From: Fulvia fulva
Taxonomy: Eukaryota > Ascomycota > Dothideomycetes > Mycosphaerellales > Mycosphaerellaceae
DNA: 64,000 nt
Direction of reading: 5' to 3'
Assembly (NCBI RefSeq): GCF_020509005.1
Contig: NC_063012.1
Coordinates: 124,001 to 188,000, forward strand
Positions within the stretch are counted from its first letter, which is position 1. Every line of letters begins with the position of its first letter. The notes beneath the pieces are model-generated. The model ran no database searches and was not told the origin of the DNA. It was given only the letters and a program-made list of their open reading frames with translations. Of the stretch, positions 38,192 to 50,474 are shown one piece after another. The position numbers and the translations under genes are program-made.

Positions 38192-41100
38192 CTAAGAGAT
38201 CTCCGGAAAATCCTCCTCGAGATCGGCAGGTAGACCAGTGTTGGGGAAGAGAGCGACCAAGTCGTTACGCTTCTTCTTGTAGTAAGCGTTGGCTCGCGCC
38301 ATCTTACCGTCACCTACAGCCTTCCAGGTGTCGTAGCGGACGTTGCTCTGTGGCTGGGGCTGCTTGAAGTAATCGAGAGCCTGCTCTCGCAGAGTGCGGG
38401 CGGAGACTAGCTTTGCCTTTGCGTTCTGCACTTCAGCATTAGGTGCAGGTGGTGGAGATGCGGTAGCAGCATCGTTCTCAGAGCTCAAGGCCGAGGCCTG
38501 CTTCTCTCTGATGAGACGACGCAGCTGACCTGTACCTTGAGGCTTGTGCTTCGGCTCGCTCAAGTCGAGATCGTTGAACTCCGGGAAGACCTTCGCGTCA
38601 TCAGAGAGAAGCTTGCCATCGGCCATGAGTGAGGCAAGCTCAGCACGATGCTCATTGTACTTGCTGTTGGACGCCTTGAGATCGTTGACACGCTCCATTG
38701 ACCAGTCACCGATGACTCTGGCTCTCGCCATGTCGCGCTCAACCCATGCAGCCTTGAGCGCCTCACGTGCAGCCTTCTTCTGATCCCGCAACGCTGGCTT
38801 GGCTGTCTTGGTGTCGTCCGAGCCTGAACTGTCGCCAGCGTCTGCAACAGCGATCTTCTTCTCGCCATTCTCGTCGTAGCCAAGCTCCGCGAGTTGTTGA
38901 ATGTGCTCGCTGATCTTGTTCACCTTTGCAAGCTCGTCTGGAATCAAGACAGCACCATCCACCTGCTTCTCTTGAGTCTCCTTTGCCAAACGCAGCTTCT
39001 TGACTAGCTTCTTGGCTTCTCTAGCTTTCTCTGCTTCTGGATCGATCTGAACTGGCTCCGAGTCTTGTGCGGTGACAGCGACAGCCGAGTCGAGCTGCTC
39101 AGGCGTAGCATGCTCCTCCTTCGTGACAACCTCTGGAGCTTGAGCGACACTGTCAGCTGCCACAGTAGTCCCCTCCGCGGCCGAAACCTGAGTTGAACGC
39201 TCGGTAGTCTCGTCAACCTCAGGAACAATACTCACGGAGGTATCGACAACCTTGCGCGCGAAGGCTTCTGGCAAGTTGAAGGTCTTGGAGAAGTCCTTGA
39301 GACCGCCAAGCGTCTCCGACTGCTTCAGAACACCGACTGGACGTATCTCAAGCTGAGCCTTTCCAATAGCTTGGTCATAGCCCGAGCGTTGCTTCTGCAT
39401 GGACAGATCAGCGGGTGTAAGAAGAGCATCGAAGCTAGCCTGACGGCTTGCTTGTGGTCCTCCAAGACCGGGTGGAGCGACGGGCTTTGGTGCCGGAGTA
39501 GAGAGGTGTTGGGTCTCATACTGTAGAGCTTGAGCATGAACGTCGCCAAATATATGCTTGGTCCACCAGTCTGTCTGGAACGGACCTGGTGCGAATGGGT
39601 CCACAGCCGTGGCAGCATGGCTCGAGGGCCGCATCTGAGGCAGCGATACATTTCGTTGAGCGACTGGTCCAGGCTGTCCTTGCCAATTGCTTGCCGATGA
39701 GGTTGGAGCAAAGAACGGCGGCGCTCTTGGTTGCCACGGCGACGGCTGAACCTTCGCTTCTGGTGCAGACGATAGTGAGGAACGAGGCTCACCGCTCGAC
39801 TTGAACTCGATGAGGTCAGCCGGTGTGCCTTCACGTCGTGAGACTGGCGTGGGAGTGATGTTCTTCTCTGATGGACCAGCATTGACGATCTCGGGTTCAG
39901 ACGCTGAAGCAATTTTCTTTGGAGATGGTGCGCCTGTTACTGCAGCGATGGAGTGCTTTGAGGTGTCCATGGCGTCCACATCACGTGTGCCGTGGTGCTT
40001 TGAGCATGGCTCACCGTCAGGACGATCGCAGTCGAGGCAGATACCGCAATCCTCTGTACCATGGTCGTGCATGCCGCACTTCTCGCAGGTGAGTGCTTTC
40101 TCCAGCTCCGTGGTATCTTCCGCCTGCTCGACATCAACCTTGGCCGATGGCTTCGTAAGCAGCTCGCCGAACACAACGTGTTGACCGTCCTGCATGCGAT
40201 CATGGACTGCCGAGCAAGGAGCGCACAGCTTCGAGTCGTCGGATGTCACGTACCAGCGGTGGCATCCCTTGCACTGAGCATTGTGTCCAGCTGACCGCGT
40301 GTGGACGGAGGTGGTATCAATGTCCCTCAATAGATCGGCAGACATGGATCTCGGTGCTGGCTGCTTAAGGTCTGGTGTCGACTCGTAGAAGCTCAGGCGC
40401 TGAACGTAGGGCGAGTGTGGCTCAGAACGCTGAGAATGCTGCTGAGACCACTGCTGATAGCCTGAATGCTCGCCGACGGCCGGGCTGGAATTCTTGATGT
40501 CGTTGGTCTCGTCATCAGTCTGCACTGCTTCGGGCACTGTGTTGACTGGTTGTTCACGAACCATACCGTGCTTCTTGACATGCTCCTCGGTCTGGCTCTG
40601 CTCCTTGTCCTCGACAGCTACAGCATTCTCAAGTGGCTGCTCGACAACGGGCACTGATGAGGAAGGACCCTTTTCGTGAAGACGAGCATCATGAGTCGCA
40701 ACCTTCTCATCCTGCTGCTCGTTGACAGTGTTTGCTGGGTATGCTTGAGACATCGCTGCAGCCACTGCAGCGGCTTGAGCTTGCAGAACAGCACTTGCGC
40801 TGGCCTTCTCAGCCTCCTCCTTTGCCTTTGCCTCCCGAATGCGAATGTGTGGCGGGATCTTGCCAGTCGACTTTGCTGCTGGTGATGCGGCAGCAGAGGT
40901 CATGGGCGACGACGCTGGTGTGCCCTCGTTCTGGCCAAGCATGGTAGCCATCTCGCTCCACTTCGGGGTTGTACCATTGGCAGTCTGTCGTAGTGGCATT
41001 TGTGCTGCCTTTGGTCCGCCGACAGCTGGCACAGGCGGCTTGTTCTTGTCCGACGTCAATGTGAATGGTCGAGTGGCCTGCAGTGGTCGTGTCACGTTCT

Positions 41101-42142
41101 CCTTGCCTTTACCCGATGTCATGTTTGACATCCAGCCGCTCTGGCTCTGCTGCTCCTTGAGGATCTTGTGCTGTTGGATTACTGCTGCCCGCTGCTGCAA
41201 ACGACCTGGGGGACCGCCTCTACTCTTTGGCTTCTCGCCGCCTCGAGTAGCTTTGGCGGCAAAGCTAGCAGCTTCTGCCATCTGCTCAGCTGTGAAGCTG
41301 AAGGGGTTCTTCGCGCCATCGCGGCTATCAGGCTCCGCTCCTGTGGCAGCGTCGATGCTGGCCGGGGCAGGAGGCTCCTCGAACTGCTCAGCTGGTGGCT
41401 CGTGGGCAGAAGTAACTTGCTCCGGCGCGTCATGCTGCGCGTCAGGCAATGGTGCTTCGACCTCAGCCTCGAGCTCCCGCTCACGCTGCAGCAATCTGTC
41501 CAAGATTTCGCTGCCGCCGGCATCAGAGTCTTCCTTTGGCACGCCGCTGTCCCGCCGCGAGACCTTGCCATCGTGTGATCCGCTGCTCGTTGGGCGCATG
41601 TGCTCAGGGAGCTCAAGGCCGCTGCTGAAGGATGAGGTGGCATTTTCGTCTGGCTTGATAACGGGAGTGATGGCTTGGGCGGAAGTTGATTGCTGTGAGA
41701 CCCATGCTGCTCGTGGCTCTGGTCGTGGTGACTGGGCCTCGTTGTGAGATGCTTGGGCCTGTGGTGCATCTGCTGGCTGGTTCAGGTCGACCAACTGTGG
41801 CTTTGGCGCGGCGGGCTCGTCCAAGCAGCGGCGGAGTAGTGAAGAAGTAGCGAAGAGCATGTGTGTCTGCAGCCAGAACATGCATACCCACGACACCGCG
41901 AAGCAGTAGACGACGACACACATGCCCAGTGCGAAGACGAAGATGAAGAGTCTGCCGACATGCTTGACGATGACGATGACGGCCTTGATCTAGTGAGTCA
42001 TGTCAGTGAGGTAGCAGTAGATGTAGAGAGGCGGATTGCATACCGGAACCCGCAGATCATCGTCCAACAGGAGGAAGACATCCTTGAGCTCAGGCTCATC
42101 GCCACCCCCAGAGGCCGATGCCTCGAAGGCGGAAATGTCCAT
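38192..42142 (-). CDS. Large membrane-anchored protein with Cys-rich region, function unknown
   Basis: Exon 1 is 42142-42044 and exon 2 is 41989-38192, with a 54-bp phase-0 intron; 1298 residues. After an acidic N-terminus, one long or two short hydrophobic segments (about residues 36-80, IKAVIVIVKHVGRLFIFVFA onward) anchor it in a membrane. The middle is disordered, rich in Gln, Pro, Ser and Ala. At about 40285-39985 a Cys/His-rich stretch (CKGCHRWYV, LCAPC, CEKCG, CGICLDCDRPDGEPC) looks like two zinc-binding modules. The last 300 residues are charged helices with repeat units ending in FPE. I do not recognise the family and assign no role. The stop at 38192 may truncate it. Confidence 0.75.
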
Positions 42143-42532
42143 GCTCAACGAGCGCGCGCGGACAAGTGATGCTGCCAGACGGTCAGTGATGTGATGGCGG
42201 AGATGTCCAACAGTGTATGTATGTGAGCAGTGGGCAGCAAGGCGGTCTATGTGGTATGTGAGGCAGCGGTGGTGAGAAGAAATTCGGCGTGTGTGTTCAA
42301 ACGACTTTGGCAGAACTTCTTCGCCACATCCCTGCACGCGTCAACGGTGGATCCGGCGGCTCGGTGCAGACAGCAGACAGCAAGCGACGGGAAGGTGCGT
42401 CAATGCCTACCTGCAGGAGGTGTCGGTAAGATACATGATCTGTACAGCAGTGAGTACCTGGTAGCTCAGTCTCGCGTGTGACATGTACAACAGTCAATCG
42501 TCAATCGTTGCTGCGTTCCTCATCCTGACCAT

Positions 42533-42567
<35 letters not shown>
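42143..42567. other. Intergenic region with hexanucleotide repeat
   Basis: Promoter of the large membrane-protein gene. The CACCCT repeat at 42533-42568 is described separately. Nothing else recognised. Confidence 0.5.

Positions 42568-42571
<4 letters not shown>
42533..42571 (+). repeat. (CACCCT)6 hexanucleotide repeat at the 3' end of the P450 gene
   Basis: Six perfect CACCCT units and a partial one. On the minus strand they read TGAGGG in the P450 frame, so the repeat begins with the gene stop codon and offers six further in-frame TGA codons. It differs from the TTAGGG telomere repeat. Confidence 0.9.
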
Positions 42572-44155
42572 GATGCCGATGCCCTCTTCCGCATGCCGAC
42601 CTTCAGACCCAATGGCTTCCGCAAGAAGCCCTCCCGCGTCTCCAGCTCGTCCTGGCACAGCTCGAACGCATACCGGCGGAACACAGTCGACACGATCAGC
42701 GCCAGCTCCATCTCAGCCTACGAACACGTTAGCCTTCGCCACACCGGGAAGCCGCACCTCAGGCGGTAGCCCGATACTCACCACGTTCCTGCCCACACAC
42801 GCGCGCGGCCCATAGCTGAACGGAATGAACGCCAACTTCTGCATCTCAGTGAGCTTCTCCCACCGCTCCGGCCTGAACTCCTCGGCATCCGGTCCCCAGA
42901 TCTCGGTGCTGTGGTGCATGGCATACGCCGGCACGCTGAGCACGACACCTTGAGGGAAGTGGCGACCGGCGACAGTCACACCATCGCCGGGAGGGACGGT
43001 ACGAGGAAGACCTTGGCTGGATGTGCTGTGGATACGGAGCGTCTCCTGGATAACCATATCGAGGTACTTAAGGTCCTTGACCTGCTCATAGCTGGGCACG
43101 TCTGGGCTGGGCAGTGCCTGGTCGAGCTCATCTTGGAGCTTCTTGACCACATTCGGGTGCTTGAGGCAGTGATACAGAAGAGCGCAGGAGGTGTTAGAAG
43201 TCGTATCGGAGCCAGCAATAAGCTGTGTCAAAGCCTCAGCGGTGAGTTCTGCTTTGCCCAGCTTGTTGCCATTCTCGTCCTTGCCTTCCATAAGTCTGGC
43301 CAGAAGATCCACACGATGGATTTCCCCCTTCTCGGCAGCTTCCAATCGCTGGTTGACGCGAGCTGTGGCGATACCAGACAAGTTTGCGATGGCTGCCATA
43401 CCCTTGCTGAAGAATGGATCCGGGAAGTGCTTAGCATATGGCTTGATCCATGGCATACAACCAACAGCATTCGACACTTCTCCTCGGCGGTTGAGCACCT
43501 CGATGGCTGGGGCATACGTCTTCGGAGCATCTGGCGTAAGCTGGACCTCAGCAATATCGGCACCCTTCTCCAGCATACCAAATGGAGCACCAAAGGCGAG
43601 ATCACCTATGATATCGAACGCCACATAGTTGAACCAGTGCAGCGCATCGAACTCAGTATACTTGTTGCTACCAGTCTTCTTCGCCAGCTCGTCCCATCTC
43701 TGCGCCAGAAGTTCCAGGTTGTGGTGGATATACTGCTCGAAGTGGCCCACACTCTTCGCACTGAAAGTATGGCTAACAGTCTTGCGCTTCCTGGTATGCT
43801 CAGCGCGATCTCTAGTATTGAACAGACCACGATGAATCGCCACAAAAGCATCGTAATACTCCGACTTCAGGAACCCTGTACCGTGGCCATACACAATTGG
43901 GATCGCCTCCGGATCCGCCACCGAGACGTGGTGAGGTTGTACTCTGACGAATTTGCCGAATTTCTTGTGCAGCTCGAAGACTGTGAGGTACCGCCTGCAT
44001 CGCCGACACTCGTATAGATACCAGAGGTTGGTGAACTTTGCGAGGAAAGGGCCGGGTACGTCTTGAATGGACCAGTTCCTGATGTATGGCAGGACGTAGT
44101 AGAGGATCGGGAGCGCGAGCAGCGCCCAAGGCGTGAAGAGGAACGAGAGAAACAT
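42568..44155 (-). CDS. Cytochrome P450, CYP53 type (benzoate 4-monooxygenase)
   Basis: CYP53 enzymes hydroxylate benzoate to 4-hydroxybenzoate, opening the protocatechuate route and detoxifying plant phenolics. Exon 1 is 44155-42782 and exon 2 is 42717-42568, with a 64-bp intron; 507 residues. An N-terminal ER membrane anchor is followed by the proline hinge DVPGPFLAK. CYP53-specific blocks include HRGLFNTRDRAEHTRKRK, FDALHWFNYVAFDIIGDLAF and YAPAIEVLNRRGEVS. Oxygen-binding helix I reads LIAGSDTTSNT, the ExxR motif is ETLRIHS, and the heme signature is FSYGPRACVGRNV with Cys453. The splice continues AEMELALIVS, the expected helix L. The stop lies in a TGAGGG repeat. CYP53 membership is by recognised sequence; activity is inferred. 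Confidence 0.9.
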
Positions 44156-45011
44156 CTCGTGGTCGTCGTTGGCCGCACCACTTCCGCCGCTGCTGCGTTG
44201 ATGTCGAAGGGACCAAGAATCGGTCGGCGGCAGGAAATATCAGCGCAATGGAGAACGCGAACAGGCGACTCCACTTCTCTGCGACCTGCAATACGGATGG
44301 AACTTCTTGGCGGTATTGTCGTTTGTCAATATCAATCACGACCAGAATGCACAGAGAGCTTCAAGAATCAAGTCTTATACCAACCTACAAGGACCGACTG
44401 ACAGTTCACCACAGCTCCAAATACAACCCGTTCACATGGCCCGAACGACATAACCTTTCCCGTCCCTCATCGCCGGCGTCGACTTCCATCATCGAGAGAC
44501 ACATCACGAGAGCTTCGCTCGCTCACGAGCAGACACACTCCCCGCATCTTCGAACGAACGGGCGACAGCGGTAACAAGCAAAGCGTGGTAAGCTCGGAGA
44601 AGATTCGCTGATTGGTGGCTTCGGATGATAGGTTCGGGAGGGCAGGGGCGCGTTTCATTCGTGGAGATGGAACTTGTGGAGGAAGAACGGCGGCCCACGG
44701 TTGGGTCTTGGTGAGGGACACTAGGAGGTACGGTGAGATGTGAAGAGCGAGAGGCGAGAGGCGAGGGCGAGAGATGTGCTTCTTATGCCCTTGTGCTGTG
44801 GCGCTGTGCATCATGCGAGGCACGTTGTACGTTGAGAGGCTGGGTATTGTATTGATGTGTTCCACTGCAGATGCGTGAGAAACATAGACACAGACGCGGG
44901 AATGGGAAAGCCGAGGACTGGACCTTGGACTAGTCTAGTTCTACTTGCGGTGGGAAGCCGAGCCGAGACACAGACTCAGACACAAGACACAGAACAATGA
45001 ATAAATGAATG

Positions 45012-45053
<42 letters not shown>

Positions 45054-45235
45054 TAATGCCAAAATTGTAGTTAATGATATTTGGAGGCTACACTCACGTC
45101 GCTAGATCCCCTGTACTGCGACTATACATCATCATCATCGGGCTTTCCATTCCACTACATGCCCACCCCAGCACGACATAACTCTCTCATCGCTACTTTC
45201 GGAGCTTGCTAATAGCCTCAAGCTCAGGACACAGC
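44156..45235. other. Intergenic region with CT microsatellite
   Basis: No gene recognised in 1.1 kb between the P450 start and the PEX6 3' end. It includes the CT repeat at about 45012-45049. Confidence 0.55.
45012..45049. repeat. (CT)n microsatellite
   Basis: About nineteen uninterrupted CT dinucleotides. Confidence 0.92.
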
Positions 45236-48200
45236 TCAGTCATACAAATCCTCACCGGCGTCGTCAGCGTCACCACCATCCTGGACCACTGTACCGTTCG
45301 AGACCGGCTGATTACTTTCAATCTCACGACTTTTCCCCTTCCCTTTCCCTTTCCCTTTCCTCGGACTACTCTGCTGCAGGGACATGCGATCTGTGCGGAT
45401 GACAAAGTCATCATCCGCATCCGCATCCGCCTTCGTGTCAGCAGCTCCCGGCGCCGATGCGGCATTGGGCCGGAGCACAGGGTGGGAATGATCGCCGCCG
45501 CCGCCACTGCCATTCGTAACCACAGAAGCCGGTGGCCCGTTCCTACTGATACGCTTCATGGCATCCGCAGCTCGTTGCCGCGCATCAGAACCCCCAGCAG
45601 CATTGGACCCATTAACCCCCTGCTGCGAGGAAGCAGGCCTTTGATCGTGCGTATCATTTGAATCCTCCGTCTTCTCCTTAACACTCTCAAACATACTCCT
45701 CACCCTCTCATAATGCCTCAACTCGTCCAAGCTGACACTCGGCGTCAACTCTTGTCTCGCAAGATGGAAGTCTTCCTCCACTACCGCAACTTCCGTGTCC
45801 GCTTCGGTGGCGTAGTGATCAAAGTAATACGCCACTGAGATGACACTCTGGCCCTTGGCATTGCGCTCCGCGTTGATGGCTGCGACGCGGGAATCGACGG
45901 TGCGGGCGGAGCGCGTGACAGCTTTGAGCATGGCGTCGGAGGCGAGGGCGTACAGGTCTGCGCCGGTGAAGGTGAAGGGGAGGTGTGAGGCGACGCGGGG
46001 GAGGGAGACGGTTGGCGAGAGGGTGAATCTGTTTATCGCAATTAGTCGGGGTTTTGTGGAAGATTGCGGTGATGTGTACGTACTTTCTCGTCAGCGCTTG
46101 CAGGATAGTCGCCTGCTTGTCGTGAGTATCGCTGATTCCGAGGTAAAGCATCTTATCGAAACGGCCAGGTCGCAGGAGTGCTTGATCGAGGAGATCGGGT
46201 CTGTTCGTGGCGCCAATGACGAAGACGCCTCCGCCGCTTTCCTCGCCGTCACTCATGCCATCGAGCTCTGCGAGGAGTTGGGAGACGATTCTGTCCATAA
46301 CACCGCCGGAGTCACCTTGATTGCCACGTTTCGGTGCAACCGAGTCCAATTCGTCGAAGAAGACGACGCATGGTCGTGCATCTCTGGCACGTTGGAAGAC
46401 GCGGCGGACGTTGGCCTCTGACTCTCCAATGTACATGTTGAGCAGCTCTGGGCCCTTGACGGAGAAGAAATTGAGGCTGAACTCTGTGGCGATTGCCTTG
46501 GCAAGGAGCGTCTTACCAGTGCCGGGGGGTCCGTAGAAGAGGATACCGCTGCGCTTCTTGAGGCCTTTGGCAAAGAGCTCCGGTCGCGAAAGTGGTAGTT
46601 GAATCGTTTCGATGACTGCGTCTTTGACGTTGGTTAGACCTCCGACATCAGACCATTGGACGTTAGGAATCTTGGGTGCACCGATTGAGTCTGCGAAGTT
46701 CTTTCTTGCGAGGTCAACGGCAGCATCGAAGTCTGCTGGGATGACTGCATTGGCAGCAGCGCCGCCTGAGAGTTGTATGTCCTTGATAGTGATGGCATCT
46801 TTGGCTGCTTCAGTCTTCGTCACAGCCAGAGTATAGAGCCTTTCGGCCTTTGCCACGAGCGCACGCTCGACCACATCTAGAAGATCACCAGCCACGAGTG
46901 CGGCAGTCTTGACTGCTATCGATGCCAGGTCTACCTCAAGGGCAAGCGATACGCCAGAGTCGGTTGCAATGTCTCGAAGGATGCCCTCTCGCTCGCCTTC
47001 GTCAGGTGCAGACATCTCCAACTCATGCGTGAAAAGTCCTCGCACGGTGTCCGGGATCTTGTCAACATCCGTGGTGGTAGCGACCAGTACTCTTGCTGTC
47101 TCCAGTACGCCCTTCAGCGATGCTGCAGTTCGTTCTTCACCAAGCACTTCCAGATGCGTGATACAGATTGCCGTAAACTCAGCTCCACAGTCAAGAGCAC
47201 GTTCACATCTCGCCTCCAGAAGACCTTGTGCCTGCGTGTCGACGCCTTGACCGCCTTCTGATGCGATATCGTTACCATCGATCGGGAAGAAGTGGACGCC
47301 AAGGTCACTGCAGACGCGCTGCACAGTGCGTGTTTTGCCGATGTTTCGCTGAGTCGAATGTATGAGTACCGTCAGAGGCGGCATACCCAGATGCACTGCA
47401 CGCGGACCTATCGAGACAGATATCAGCTCACGGAGCCTCCTCTGCAAAGCCGAGATGTAAGGTGGAGTGACTTCAGGCAGACCGGTAGCAGCAGCATTGG
47501 CAGTAGGCTTTGCCTGTACTTTGCGAACGCCCAGATAATACTGCCATGTATTGCTCGAGGCCGACGGCAGTTGACGTCTGTCATCTCCGGATTGCCTCAT
47601 CTGTATTTTGGTAGGGTCAATGGTCGCAGCGTCGCCCCAGGTATCAGACTCTGGCTCGATGCCGTCTTCTGATGGCGGAACGTTGATGGCTTCGATGGAG
47701 AACCACGCAACGTTGACGGGAGTCTTGCTGTCACTGCTCTCGCCGTTGGCTACATTGTGACACAGCAGGGCAGAAGCGCTGCTACCATCCAGCTCAGCTT
47801 CACCCTCATAGACGGATCGGCCCAACGATTCGTCCACTTGTATGGCAATCAAATCGCCAGGCTTGATGATGCGCTGCCTCATCTCGAAGTACTGCTTCAG
47901 CTTGGTGAAGAGTGCATTGTTCAGTGATTGTTCGGTCGAAATTGGTGTCACGATCTTCCTCAGTGTCACCTCCGATGCAGTCGGTGGCAATCGAGCAGAA
48001 GCAGTGTCCGGTCTGGGCGTCATAGGTCGTTTCAGACTCTGCCTCTTGTTCTTAGGCATGGCAGACATGCTGATATTGGTCGGCTCCTGCAAGTTGGCTA
48101 ACAATACTGGCGAAAGGTAGATCATCGCTGCCGTGGAAGAGTTCGTCGCAAGCGAAGAGATGCTATCTCTGCGACCGTGCCTCGTGTTCACTTTATAGTT

Positions 48201-49676
48201 CTGCGCTCGCTTCGTCATATTCTCCGGGAGAGTGTAGACCTTGGCTGGGCGCCATTGTCGCTCTGTCAGGCCACCAAGCTCGCCGAAAGCACTAAAGTTC
48301 GGCAGTATCTGGCTTTCAGCAGCTTCGATTCTGAGCCAGTCGCCGGAGAAACAGCCTAGACGAGCTAATGACTGGGCGTCAACGTAGACACGAGCTTCTT
48401 CGTCCTCGTCGGCAGATGGTCGTGGATGCAGCAGCTCATTCGGTATGCGTTCAACGAGGCCCTGCGCGCGAAAGACCTTGCTGCGAGTCGCCTGGCCTCC
48501 TCTAATCGTCGTTGAAGTCATGTTGGAGAAGACAGATCCTGGCGTGCCGATACCACGAGTGCCCAGTCCGAAGGGTCTGGGTGTTGCGGATGTCAGTGCG
48601 GAGCTGAGCCCCGATGGTCCATCCACGAGACTGGGCTTCGCCAACGATATCATGTCATCGTCATCAGACAAGTTGCTCTCCTCAGCACTTGAATCGAACA
48701 TATCGTCAGAGTTCGAGAAGTCGGTGGCAGATTTCGATGTAACGATCGGCTTCAGTGGCTTTGCTGGGGAGTTCTCTTCGGTAGCAGAGTAGAAGGCCTC
48801 ATTGGCTGTGTCCTCCTCGCCAGACTCCTCGTCCAGACGTGGAGAAAGAAGGCCTCTGTTCCCAGCATTGGCACGTTTCTCGGAAGAGGTAGGCACAAGC
48901 ACAATGTTGGTGGAATCAGATACCAGCCCTTGGGACACAGGCTCGCAAGCCAGAATCCTGGCTGGAGGCGCCATGGTGTGCGTGACCGGATGCGAGATTG
49001 GCAATGGCAGAAGGTCCTCGGTATGGACGATAGACCAAAGAGCTTCCTTGACCAATGCCTTCACGTTCTCTTCCCGTTCTGTAGCAGCTCCATCCTCTTG
49101 CACGGGCGAAGCCGCCTGCTTGCCTGGCCTCCTGGCATTCTGCGCAGCTGTGCCAACACCACCACCATACCGTTTATGCACATCTTGCAGCTTTTGGATC
49201 GCTTCCGGATCTACCGACACGAAGATGGTGTCAAGCGGCAGTGGCACGACATCGCTGACTCTGACCTCGACGGAGCTGTTTTGACGGAGGGGCTTGGAGG
49301 GAGCAAGAGCCTGGACGAGCTTCACAAAGCTCTGCGTACCTGAAGCCGATGCTGGAAACCTGATGGTCGAGGCAGGCAGTGGTTTCTCGCTCGCAGCTTG
49401 GGCTCTGATTGGCAGAATCGTCCAGCTTGACTCGGAGAGCGAAGGATTGGGCGTCCACGCTGTTACTGCGCAGAACAGCTTCTTCTGTTCGCCCGCTTGA
49501 CCAGAACTCTGCCCATCCTGCCCGGGAAACAGGTCTCGCACCAGATCAGCTGATAGAATGCCGACCTCTCCCTTCAGGTTGCTGTCCAGATATATTCTCG
49601 CCGCGACAGCCGGCTTGTCCTCCCTCCTTCTCCTCTTCCTCTTGAGCGAGACTGGCTTGGGCACGTCGTAAGCCAT
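45236..49676 (-). CDS. PEX6: Peroxisomal AAA ATPase PEX6
   Basis: Pex6 with Pex1 pulls the receptor Pex5 out of the peroxisome membrane. Exon 1 is 49676-46084 and exon 2 is 46028-45236, with a 55-bp phase-2 intron; 1461 residues. The N-terminal half is divergent. The first AAA module (near residue 775) is degenerate, with NIGKT in place of a full Walker A, as usual for Pex6 D1. The second is canonical: WSDVGGLTNVKDAV, GPPGTGKTLLAKAIA (about residue 1048), GESEANVRRVFQRARDA, the Walker B VVFFDELDSVAP and the arginine-finger region ATNRPDLLDQALLRPGRFD. After the ATPase and FTFTGADLYALASDAM, a 200-residue Gly/Asn/Asp-rich tail ends the protein. It contains a GKGKGKGK run encoded by CCTTTC units. 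Confidence 0.95.
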
Positions 49677-50474
49677 AATCGTCGCGTTGATACTCCTCCA
49701 ACGTCGTGTCAGGAGTGTCGGAAGCTGAAGCTGCTAGACATGGCCACGCGTGGTACGGGGTACCCTTTGCCGGTACTGTCTGGTAATGTCCTCGAATGGG
49801 CTAGGGACCGCCGAGTCTACCGAGCCGAGGCAATAGTTCTACACGAACCCATAGATCTGCCACAGCAATTCTTCAGCATCAACGAGAGGGAAGACACAAC
49901 GACAAGCATGTTTTCTTGACAGATTCCCGCATATCATATGAGCTTCTGGCACATGATACATGCCACCCGAGTCAGGCATCTCATGGCATTGGCAACCATC
50001 ACAAACCTTCGATTGTGTTGTTTCTCGTGTCACTTTCCTTTCCGAACAACAACATCTTCCCACCTCCTTCTCATCATCATGCCTTTTTTCAGCGCAATTG
50101 AGATACCAGCCGCCCCGACCCACTGTGGCAGATGCAATGTCTCGCTTCCTTCTTGCATCTTTCTGAAGCGGGATGCGATTGGCTGTCGTCATCACACGGC
50201 TTTGGCTGAGCATGTGTCAGTGGTTGACCTTTCCACGTTGAGAGGAGCGAATGCTTCAACGCTTCGTCCGTCACCACTACTGATCACCACATCAACGAGC
50301 TGATCCACTGTCTACAGTAGAACGATCCTTGAGCAGATGGCCAACAAGTCCTTTTCTCTCTCTTTGCAAATTGCAATGCTTCCTTGTCTATCCCACACAT
50401 CCATGTCTGCCCGATAACAGCAGCGGCCGCTTCCCGAGTGTCAGCGCCTACCAGTAGCGCGCCGTCTGTACAAC
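49677..50474. promoter_or_regulatory. Intergenic region of divergent PEX6 and lipase genes
   Basis: The 798 bp between the two divergent starts must contain both promoters. No specific site recognised. Confidence 0.45.

Noticed and set aside
38192..38260. 45-bp intron (GTCTAC...TTAG) removing the stop of the large gene
   Set aside because: It would change frame and delete the conserved FPE repeat end.
42533..42571. Telomere-like repeat
   Set aside because: The unit is TGAGGG, not TTAGGG, it is short and lies at a gene end in the middle of the window; nothing suggests an interstitial telomere.
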